This document shows, one piece after another, positions 1-4,760 of a DNA stretch of 5,807 nt. The stretch is from NCBI GenBank assembly GCA_022013615.1, contig JAKLQB010000072.1, positions 1 through 5,807 of the forward strand, read 5' to 3'. The translations under genes and the position numbers were made by a program. The first letter of the stretch is position 1. Every line of letters starts with the position of its first letter. The notes under the pieces were generated by a model. That model was not told the DNA's origin and ran no database searches. It saw nothing but the letters and a program-made list of their open reading frames with translations. This DNA is from Desulfobacterales bacterium (lineage in GTDB: Bacteria; Desulfobacterota; DSM-4660; Desulfatiglandales; Desulfatiglandaceae).

Positions 1-1
1 C

Positions 2-418
2 GATTGCCAGGTGTTTGGATATCGAGGAGGGCGTGCAGCCGCAGTGTTGGCTGCTGACCGTGCCTGGAAAGCAAAAGAAGCCATCCGAGATGACAAGCTT
101 ATTGTCATGGAGAATAGCAAAAGGATTGCGCCTATTCGAAATGCAATAGACAGGGCCCTTATGGTTGTCAGACAAAAAGAAGGCATCGAAGAACTATTGG
201 ATAAGATTCAGTCCTTTCGTCATGAAACTCCAACTTTCGACGTTGTTACAGATAATGTACTGTTAACCGCAGAAATGGTTGCAAGGTCAGCGCTTTTGCG
301 GCAGGAAAGTCGCGGTGTTCATTATCGTGAGGATTTCCCGGATAGTGCCCCGGCATTAACAAAGCCTTCATTGGTAAACAAAGGTAAAGAAGGAGAAGTG
401 AAGGCATTTTTTAAGTAG
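2..418 (+). CDS. FAD-dependent fumarate reductase/succinate dehydrogenase-type flavoprotein, C-terminal part (5' truncated)
   Basis: This is the last 138 codons of a gene that begins upstream of the window. The reading frame is open from position 2, and the GTG at 11 is an internal valine codon, not a start. The first residues visible (CQVFGYRGGRAAA) match the end of the FAD-binding domain of the SdhA/FrdA/NadB superfamily, where a VFG-x-R-x-G-x-x-AA segment contacts the cofactor. The remainder matches the C-terminal helical domain, ending in the signature ESRGVHYREDFP at about residues 100-111 of the fragment. The tail after it is short and lacks the tryptophan-containing segment usual in true succinate dehydrogenases. 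A stand-alone or alternative-partner oxidoreductase is therefore as likely as a respiratory subunit. Known for the family: two-electron reduction or oxidation of C-C bonds in dicarboxylates, or oxidation of an amino acid. The FAD dinucleotide motif and catalytic arginines are outside the window, so the substrate cannot be judged. The stop is 8 bases before the next gene, suggesting one operon. Confidence 0.85.
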   Translation, partial: DCQVFGYRGGRAAAVLAADRAWKAKEAIRDDKLIVMENSKRIAPIRNAIDRALMVVRQKEGIEELLDKIQSFRHETPTFDVVTDNVLLTAEMVARSALLRQESRGVHYREDFPDSAPALTKPSLVNKGKEGEVKAFFK

Positions 419-426
419 GAATAGAA

Positions 427-1854
427 ATGATTACTTTAAGTAAAGTTACTGAGCGATTAGAAAAAGAACTTTCAGCCAAGATACTCACTTTTGGCGAACT
501 TATCGAGATTGCGGAGGAAGAGGGCCTTTCGCTGAGCAGTGTGGTCGTGGCTGAGGCCATGGTCAAAGAGGGGAAATCCTACGAGGAAATCCTCTCTGAT
601 GTTATGGGGGAGTTTGACCATAATATGAAGGCACTTGAAATAGGGTTGACCAGGGGAAGGAGTTTTATCCTTGGCACTGTTGGCTCTGACCTGGCCAAGT
701 ATGGTGACGACAAGGTTTTGATCAATGATTCACTGATCAATAAGGCCTTAATCTACACCCTGGCCACTGAGGTGGGAAATCACGAGATCGGTCTCCAGCC
801 CTGTGCAGGGACAGGAGACTCATGCCCATACACCGGCTTAATAAGGGCACTCAAGGAAGAGGGTTTTTCACAAGAAAAAATCGCTCTTGCCGCGGCGCTC
901 ATACTTAAGGTTGGGAGCATTTTCAGGGCAGGTAAACAGACTACCGGGTGCAACATGGAGGGTTTCGGGGCAGGCGCGGCAGCTACTGCTGCAGCATTAA
1001 CCGATCTGAGAGGTGGAACTCCCAAGCAGGTTGCAAAGGCTATTGTCCTGGCGATATCGCCCACGATTGCTGTCCCCTGTACGCCTCGGGTTATGGCCGC
1101 GGGCTTATGCGCAAGCCATATCAGCGGCGCTATTTTGATCGGTAATCAGGCGGCCAATTTGATCTTAAAGACATCGTTGCCTGTTGATATAGATGTGGAC
1201 GTAATGATTGCCATGGCAGCAAGGATCCATGTGGAAGCAGCCCCAGTAATTACCGCTATTAATCTTGAATACCTGGAACCGTATTTTCAAAAGAAGAATC
1301 AAGTTGAACCCTTTGTTGATCAAGATATTCGAAATTCGGAAAAGGAGAAAGCAAATAGAATCAAGAAGCGGGCACGCGAAGAGATTAGAAACTTGATATC
1401 TTCTTCCCGGCCTTTGACGAAGGTTTTTGGGGATGTTGTAGTAGGAGGGAGCAGCATTGCAGTGGGATCTCCGACCAATATGGCACGTATCTGCCACGCA
1501 ATGGTAGCTGGTGAAATAAAAAAAATTGAGATTGATCTTACGGTGGATCTTTTTTCACGAAGGGCTATTAATATACCGGCAATTCTTATGGGCGCAATAT
1601 ACGGGGCAAGAACGGATGACGCCGAATTGTATCATAAGATCTTTGAACTACCTGAAATCAAGAATATCGAAGTCAAGATCAATAAGGTGGATATTCCTCA
1701 AGTACAACGCATTCGGATAGAAGCAACTAAAACGAGTGCTATGGTAGATGCAAAGAACCGCGGGGGTGGTCGAGTAGCAATTGTTGATGCCAAACCGTCA
1801 TTACAAGAAGCACTTCGCGTGGCCGAAGAATTGGGCATTGAAGTTGTGGACTAA
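427..1854 (+). CDS. Fe-S L-serine dehydratase-like protein with alpha-beta domain order
   Basis: This is a 475-residue protein whose ATG has an AGGA site at 417-420 overlapping the previous stop. Residues about 20-280 align with the alpha domain of Fe-S L-serine dehydratases (compared from memory with Bacillus SdaAA). Matching blocks are an N-terminal FGELIEIAEEEGLSLSSVV helix, a PCAGTGDSCPYTG block (125-137, matching the family's PTAGS-x-G-x-x-P), GCNMEGFGAGAAATAAAL (174-191) and PCTPR (217-221). Residues about 330-475 resemble the beta domain: GGSSIAVGSPTNMARICHAMVAGE, then a GARTDD segment and a RGGGRV block (445-450). Normal fusions run beta then alpha; this one runs alpha then beta. C175 and C218 match cluster ligands, but the CDPxxGLVxxPC motif is contracted to ISPTIAVPC, so one ligand cysteine is absent. 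The beta-domain GPSSSHT motif is also lost. C126, C133 and C228 might substitute. Some lyase activity on a non-serine substrate is plausible. A distant L-cysteine desulfidase relative is an alternative. Confidence 0.85.
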   Translation: MITLSKVTERLEKELSAKILTFGELIEIAEEEGLSLSSVVVAEAMVKEGKSYEEILSDVMGEFDHNMKALEIGLTRGRSFILGTVGSDLAKYGDDKVLINDSLINKALIYTLATEVGNHEIGLQPCAGTGDSCPYTGLIRALKEEGFSQEKIALAAALILKVGSIFRAGKQTTGCNMEGFGAGAAATAAALTDLRGGTPKQVAKAIVLAISPTIAVPCTPRVMAAGLCASHISGAILIGNQAANLILKTSLPVDIDVDVMIAMAARIHVEAAPVITAINLEYLEPYFQKKNQVEPFVDQDIRNSEKEKANRIKKRAREEIRNLISSSRPLTKVFGDVVVGGSSIAVGSPTNMARICHAMVAGEIKKIEIDLTVDLFSRRAINIPAILMGAIYGARTDDAELYHKIFELPEIKNIEVKINKVDIPQVQRIRIEATKTSAMVDAKNRGGGRVAIVDAKPSLQEALRVAEELGIEVVD

Positions 1855-1880
1855 TTTCATTTGGTCACTTGTTAATAAGG

Positions 1881-1904
1881 CCTTTAGACAGGATTACAGG
1901 ATAA
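1881..1904 (+). repeat. 24-nt dispersed repeat, copy 1
   Basis: The sequence begins CCTTTAGACAGG and ends ACAGGATAA. It recurs without mismatch in reverse complement at 3767-3790. It contains two overlapping ACAGGAT units of the type also seen at 3404-3430 and 3726-3754. It lies in the 159-bp spacer between the dehydratase-like gene and the first RraA-family gene. The rest of that spacer (1855-2013) shows only an A/T-rich tract at about 1905-1920 and the ribosome binding site of the next gene. Confidence 0.8.
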
Positions 1905-2013
1905 ACATTTTTTTTATATCCAGTCTCCCGCTGCAAACGGGGCTAATCTTGTCAAAAAAAAATAGAAAACCGAGCTTTACCACAATAACAAATAAAGAAG
2001 GTGGCAGCGAGTA

Positions 2014-2691
2014 ATGGAAATTTCGAAACACGTTATTCATGACATAGAAAGAGTTTCAAAAGACCTTATTGAATCAATGAAGGCCCTTCCCACTGCAACA
2101 ATCCATGAGGCTTATGGCGGCAAAGGTGCTGTGTCCCATAATATCAAACCCATTAGAACAGGTATGAAACTTTGTGGTACGGTAATCCCGGTAAAGACTC
2201 GCCCGGGGGATAATCTCATTGTGCATAAGGCCATTTATGTTGCGCAGCCTGGCGATGTGTTGCTGGTGGATACGTCCTCGTTTGTTGAAGCTGGATTCTG
2301 GGGGGGTATAATGACAGAGGCCGCTCAACAAAGAGGGATAGCAGGGCTTGTGACGGATGGCGCTGTGCGAGATACGGATGAAATTGCTCAAATGGATTTC
2401 CCTGTTTTTTCTAAAGGTATTTCCATCAAAGGGACAACAAAAACCTGTCTTGGCTCAATTAATCATCCCATCATCTTTGAAGGTGTAATGGTGCAACCCG
2501 GAGATGTAATAGTTGGGGATTCGGACGGCGTCGTCGTAGTTGCCCGGAAAGATGTCCCGGAGGTTCTTGAAAAGGCAAGAAATCGGGAGGAAAAAGAAAG
2601 GGAAATCGGCTCTCAACTCAGACAGGGTAAAACAACGCTTGAGCTGTATGGTTTTTCGAAGTTATTGGAGCGTGAAGGACTAAAGGAATAA
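2014..2691 (+). CDS. RraA-family protein, HMG/CHA aldolase-like (paralog 1)
   Basis: This 225-residue protein starts at an ATG preceded by AAGGTGG at 1998-2004. It belongs to the RraA / 4-hydroxy-4-methyl-2-oxoglutarate (HMG) aldolase fold. The N-terminal TATIHEAYGGKGAV (28-40) and the tail LELYGFSKLLEREGLK (209-224) resemble HMG/4-carboxy-4-hydroxy-2-oxoadipate aldolases (LigK type) rather than the 161-residue RNase E inhibitor RraA. The GLVTDGAVRD block (111-120) holds the R119-D120 pair that binds substrate and divalent metal in the Pseudomonas enzyme. GDVIVGDSDGVVVV (163-176) is the second family signature. Family activities are Mg-dependent retro-aldol cleavage to pyruvate and oxaloacetate decarboxylation, usually as a cytosolic trimer or hexamer. 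One oddity is that the acidic residue usual in the WG-[DE]-x-L loop is Gly98 here (WGGIMT). It lies 13 bases before the next paralog, so the two are probably co-transcribed. The exact substrate is unknown. Confidence 0.9.
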   Translation: MEISKHVIHDIERVSKDLIESMKALPTATIHEAYGGKGAVSHNIKPIRTGMKLCGTVIPVKTRPGDNLIVHKAIYVAQPGDVLLVDTSSFVEAGFWGGIMTEAAQQRGIAGLVTDGAVRDTDEIAQMDFPVFSKGISIKGTTKTCLGSINHPIIFEGVMVQPGDVIVGDSDGVVVVARKDVPEVLEKARNREEKEREIGSQLRQGKTTLELYGFSKLLEREGLKE

Positions 2692-2704
2692 AAAGGAATA
2701 GACC

Positions 2705-3376
2705 ATGGAGCATGAAATATTTGACAAGAAGTACAGGAAGCGTCTTGAAAAATTATCTACGACTAATCTCTCTGATGCCCTTGACAAGATTGGCATCCGG
2801 GGAGCGGTGATTGGTATCAGGCCCCTGTTTGGTTTGCCCAAGGTAGTCGGTTCGGCTGTAACGATAAAAATTACAGCAGCAGGAATGGTAAAAGCTAAGC
2901 ACCATCTCGGAATCGAGGCTATTGCATCTGCACACCAGGGAGATCTGATTGTTATTGATAATCGCGGTGACACACAAAACAATTGCTGGGGCGAAATCCT
3001 CACATGTGCCGCTAAAATGAAAGGCGTCTCCGGGGTCATAATTGATGGTGCCGCCAGAGATGTGGACATGTGTGATGAAATGGGTTTCCCTGTTTTTTCC
3101 CGTGGGGTTGTCCCTATAACTGCAAGAGGACGGATCATGCAGGAAGATTTCAACTGCCTGATCCGTCTGGGTGATGTCCAGGTCAGACCCGGTGACATAC
3201 TGGTAGGGGATATCAACGGAGTTGTAGTCATTCCGCCGGAAAGACTGGATGACGTTTTATCCGAGGCAGAAAAGATTATGGAGAAAGAAGAACTCATGAA
3301 GAAAGATATTCTCTCAGGTCTTGATATTCTGGAGGTTGATAAGAAATATAATTATGAGCAGATGTTGAAAAAGTAA
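2705..3376 (+). CDS. RraA-family aldolase/decarboxylase-like protein (paralog 2)
   Basis: This 223-residue protein uses the ATG at 2705, with AAGGAA at 2693-2698 six bases upstream. Family blocks in order are TTNLSDALDKIGIRG (19-33), the loop CWGEILT (94-100) with acidic E97, GVIIDGAARD (110-119) with the R118-D119 substrate/metal pair, and GDILVGDINGVVVIP (163-177). A helical charged C-terminal extension (about 185-223) is typical of the roughly 220-residue aldolase-type members and absent from short RNase E regulator RraA proteins. By eye it is closer to paralog 3 than to paralog 1, sharing the SDALDK start block and a CWGEIL/VWGDIL active-site loop. It likely acts on a 2-oxo or hydroxy-oxo acid by aldol cleavage or decarboxylation with Mg. 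Database names such as 'dimethylmenaquinone methyltransferase' for this family are historical misannotations. It is followed by a long non-coding spacer. Confidence 0.9.
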   Translation: MEHEIFDKKYRKRLEKLSTTNLSDALDKIGIRGAVIGIRPLFGLPKVVGSAVTIKITAAGMVKAKHHLGIEAIASAHQGDLIVIDNRGDTQNNCWGEILTCAAKMKGVSGVIIDGAARDVDMCDEMGFPVFSRGVVPITARGRIMQEDFNCLIRLGDVQVRPGDILVGDINGVVVIPPERLDDVLSEAEKIMEKEELMKKDILSGLDILEVDKKYNYEQMLKK

Positions 3377-3403
3377 GGAAAAAGCTGAGCCGTCTATTTT
3401 TTG

Positions 3404-3430
3404 ACAGGATTAACAGGATGGACTGGATTA
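3404..3430 (+). repeat. Three tandem 9-nt ACAGGATTA-like units
   Basis: The units read ACAGGATTA, ACAGGATGG and ACTGGATTA back to back. The overlapping AACAGGAT at 3412-3419 pairs perfectly with ATCCTGTT at 3457-3464, and GATTA (3426-3430) pairs with TAATC (3434-3438). The whole 3404-3464 segment could therefore fold as nested stems. The same unit composes both copies of the 24-nt repeat, so this is one repeat family present several times in the window. Confidence 0.75.
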
Positions 3431-3495
3431 TTTTAATCTTGTAAATCAAAACAAATATCCTGTTTTGAGAAATTTTCTTTTACCGTATCTTCTCA

Positions 3496-3536
3496 ATAAA
3501 ATGGGGTAAAACCCGTCATATAGGGTGACATTTTAT
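3496..3536. repeat. Inverted repeat / hairpin 1
   Basis: ATAAAATG at 3496-3503 is the exact reverse complement of CATTTTAT at 3529-3536. Between them lie a smaller GGGTAAAACCC palindrome (3504-3514) and a GTCA/TGAC pair (3515-3518 with 3525-3528). Several alternative stems are possible. Confidence 0.6.
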
Positions 3537-3540
3537 ATGT

Positions 3541-3582
3541 CTCGATAGGGTCGGGAGGGGGTATAAAACCCCGCCCTACGAG
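3541..3582. repeat. Inverted repeat / hairpin 2 (G/C-rich)
   Basis: CTCG (3541-3544) pairs with CGAG (3579-3582), TAGGG (3546-3550) with CCCTA (3574-3578), and an inner GGGG tract (3557-3561 region) with CCCC (3569-3572) around a TATAAAA loop. This is the most GC-rich palindrome in the spacer and would form a stable hairpin with an asymmetric internal loop. It is not followed by a T-run on either strand. A REP-like or MITE-like element is the likeliest class, but this is inference. Confidence 0.65.
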
Positions 3583-3596
3583 AATATGTAATAATA

Positions 3597-3626
3597 ATTT
3601 TGGGGAGGCTTCAGCCGCTCCAAAAT
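3597..3626. repeat. Inverted repeat / hairpin 3
   Basis: ATTTTGG (3597-3603) pairs with CCAAAAT (3620-3626), and the inner GGCT (3607-3610) pairs with AGCC (3613-3616), with one G-T pair and one mismatch between the two blocks. The stem is about 13 bp with a tetraloop. On the minus strand it is followed only by an interrupted TTATTATTAC tract, which is a weak terminator signature at best. Confidence 0.6.
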
Positions 3627-3766
3627 CACTTAGATTAGGTATTGGGTTGTTCACATAAAAAGTTATAAGAATTTGGCCAACTATAACCAATGCTGTGCGT
3701 AAGAAAAGATCACTATTGTCGTACCACAGGATTTATAAAAGGATGTACAGGACAAAAAAATCTTGA

Positions 3767-3790
3767 TTATCCTGTAATCCTGTCTAAAGG
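3767..3790 (-). repeat. 24-nt dispersed repeat, copy 2 (inverted)
   Basis: This is an exact reverse complement of 1881-1904. Together with copy 1 it brackets the block holding the first two RraA-family genes. It is preceded by two looser ACAGGA units (3726-3732 and 3747-3754), and ACAGGAT at 3726-3732 can also pair with ATCCTGT at 3769-3775. Confidence 0.8.
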
Positions 3791-3832
3791 TCCTTTTAGT
3801 AGGTGAACTATTACGAATTGACCTCTGAGTAT

Positions 3833-3837
3833 GGAGG
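3833..3837 (+). promoter_or_regulatory. Ribosome binding site that sets the start of RraA paralog 3
   Basis: GGAGG lies 7 bases before the ATG at 3845. The longer frame from the GTG at 3803 has no comparable site and would add 14 residues not matching the N-termini of its paralogs, so the ATG at 3845 is preferred. Confidence 0.8.
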
Positions 3838-3844
3838 AAAAATA

Positions 3845-4513
3845 ATGGAATTCAAAAGGCTTGATCCGAAAATAGTAAAGGAGTTTGAATCATTTTCCAC
3901 GCCCACAATCTCTGATGCCCTTGATAAGTTAGGTATTTCGGGAGGGTGTCACGGTATTATGCCTGTTGTTTCAGGGGTGAAAATGGCAGGGACAGCCTAT
4001 ACAATCCGATATGTGCCCACAGGCGCTGTGAAGGGGACTGTGGGAGACTACATTGATGATGTCTTACCTGGAGATGTGGTGGTTCTTGATAATAACGGGA
4101 GAACCGACTGTACAGTATGGGGTGATATTTTGACAGTAACGGCCAAGATGAAAGGCATTGCCGGAACCGTCATAGACGGTGTCTGCCGTGATATCCCCAC
4201 TATCCTTGAAGAAAAGTATCCTATCTTCTCCCGTGGAAGATTTATGATGACCGGTAAGGACCGGGTCATGGTAGAGGCAACACAGGTAATGGTCTCTATA
4301 GGAAAGACTCAGGTTAAACCGGGAGATATCCTTATAGGAGATGACAGCGGAGTGGTGGTGGTTCCCCAGGAAATGGCACCAAAAGTCCTTGAAACCGCCC
4401 GGTCTATAGAAGAAACAGAAAATTTTATTGTGGAGGCTGTGCGAAGTGGCCTGAGCCTTAAAGAAGCCCGGGAAAAATTCGGCTACCACACATTGCAGAC
4501 AAAGAAGGCATAA
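3845..4513 (+). CDS. RraA-family aldolase/decarboxylase-like protein (paralog 3)
   Basis: This is a 222-residue protein from the ATG at 3845, chosen for its strong GGAGG. The frame stays open upstream to a GTG at 3803, which would give 236 residues. Family blocks are STPTISDALDKLGISGG (18-34), the active-site loop VWGDILT (91-97) with acidic D94, GTVIDGVCRD (107-116) with the R115-D116 substrate/metal pair, and GDILIGDDSGVVVVP (160-174). The C-terminal helical extension (about 178-222) matches the aldolase-type members. It resembles paralog 2 most, but differs in the pocket region between residues 40 and 75 and in the 131-156 segment, so a different substrate is plausible. It is separated from paralog 2 by 468 bp and from the AOR gene by 247 bp, and may have its own promoter. 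No confident -35/-10 pair was found. The function is inferred as Mg-dependent aldol cleavage or decarboxylation of an oxo-acid in the cytosol. Confidence 0.9.
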   Translation: MEFKRLDPKIVKEFESFSTPTISDALDKLGISGGCHGIMPVVSGVKMAGTAYTIRYVPTGAVKGTVGDYIDDVLPGDVVVLDNNGRTDCTVWGDILTVTAKMKGIAGTVIDGVCRDIPTILEEKYPIFSRGRFMMTGKDRVMVEATQVMVSIGKTQVKPGDILIGDDSGVVVVPQEMAPKVLETARSIEETENFIVEAVRSGLSLKEAREKFGYHTLQTKKA

Positions 4514-4583
4514 GGTTGCACATTCCCAAGCCTTTGATTTGTCCTATGAGGGAGTTTCTGTTAGTTATTATTACTGCGCTTTT

Positions 4584-4610
4584 TGGAGTACTGGAGCAAT
4601 GGAGTAATGG
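4584..4610 (+). repeat. 8-nt tandem repeat (TGGAGTAA-like, 3 units plus partial)
   Basis: TGGAGTAC, TGGAGCAA and TGGAGTAA follow one another exactly, then a partial TGG. The repeat lies in the 247-bp spacer 4514-4760 between paralog 3 and the AOR gene. That spacer also holds a GAAAAAC/GTTTTTC inverted pair (4627-4633 with 4648-4654) and no convincing gene. Confidence 0.65.
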
Positions 4611-4747
4611 CATAATGCAAAAAACGGAAAAACCCCTGGTATCTTCTGTTTTTCATCCCAATACTTCTGGACAGGCCTTTGAGGCAAAGCAGATAGGCTC
4701 TTACCACACCTCAAGGCAGCAATTTTCGAAAAGAGATAAATTCGGTT

Positions 4748-4753
4748 GAGGAG
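4748..4753 (+). promoter_or_regulatory. Ribosome binding site of the AOR gene
   Basis: GAGGAG lies 7 bases before the ATG at 4761 and fixes that start. The encoded N-terminus (MSYGYMDKFLKIDLTSGEI) matches the usual beginning of the AOR family. Confidence 0.75.
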
Positions 4754-4760
4754 TAGAAAC

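Larger units (their letters stand above)
3377..3844. other. 468-bp non-coding, repeat- and hairpin-rich spacer
   Basis: No credible gene is present on either strand: the frames are short, lack ribosome binding sites and have low-complexity or repeat-derived translations. From left to right the spacer holds a 9-nt tandem block (3404-3430), an inverted ATCCTGTT partner (3457-3464), three hairpins (3496-3536, 3541-3582, 3597-3626), and a GTTATA/TATAAC inverted pair around a TTGGCCAA palindrome (3662-3687). It ends with further ACAGGA units (3726-3732, 3747-3754), the second copy of the 24-nt repeat (3767-3790) and a strong ribosome binding site. No hairpin is followed by a convincing + strand T-run, so no rho-independent terminator is called. 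Confidence 0.7.

Noticed and set aside
1781..2014. 77-codon + strand frame spanning the end of the dehydratase-like gene and the following spacer
   Set aside because: It begins inside the dehydratase-like gene, runs through the repeat copy, and has an unremarkable composition with no ribosome binding site.
2680..3297. 205-codon open frame on the minus strand opposite RraA paralog 2
   Set aside because: The paralog on the + strand has clear family motifs and a ribosome binding site. The antisense translation is serine/proline-rich with no recognisable domain, so it is a shadow frame.
3401..3429. Perfect TTGACA -35-like box at 3401-3406
   Set aside because: No good -10 hexamer lies at 16-18 bases, and the TTGACA is largely made of the ACAGGATTA repeat unit, so a promoter call would be unsafe.
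3493..3690. 65-codon minus-strand frame in the 468-bp spacer
   Set aside because: It runs straight through the three hairpins, which explains its proline-rich content. There is no start signal or homology that I recognise.
3404..3790. Possible CRISPR-like array from the recurring ACAGGAT units
   Set aside because: The units are only 8-9 nt, adjacent or irregularly spaced, and occur in both orientations. There are no regular unique spacers and no cas genes.
3803..3844. GTG at 3803 as the start of RraA paralog 3
   Set aside because: It lacks a ribosome binding site and gives a 14-residue extension absent from the paralogs. The ATG at 3845 has GGAGG at ideal spacing.
4627..4654. GAAAAAC/GTTTTTC inverted pair as a rho-independent terminator after paralog 3
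   Set aside because: The stem is A/T-rich and only 7 bp with a 14-nt loop, and the sequence after it is ATCCCAAT rather than a T-run.
4516..4749. 77-codon + strand frame filling the spacer before the AOR gene
   Set aside because: It has no ribosome binding site before its non-ATG start, it is built over the 8-nt tandem repeat, and it has no recognisable domain.
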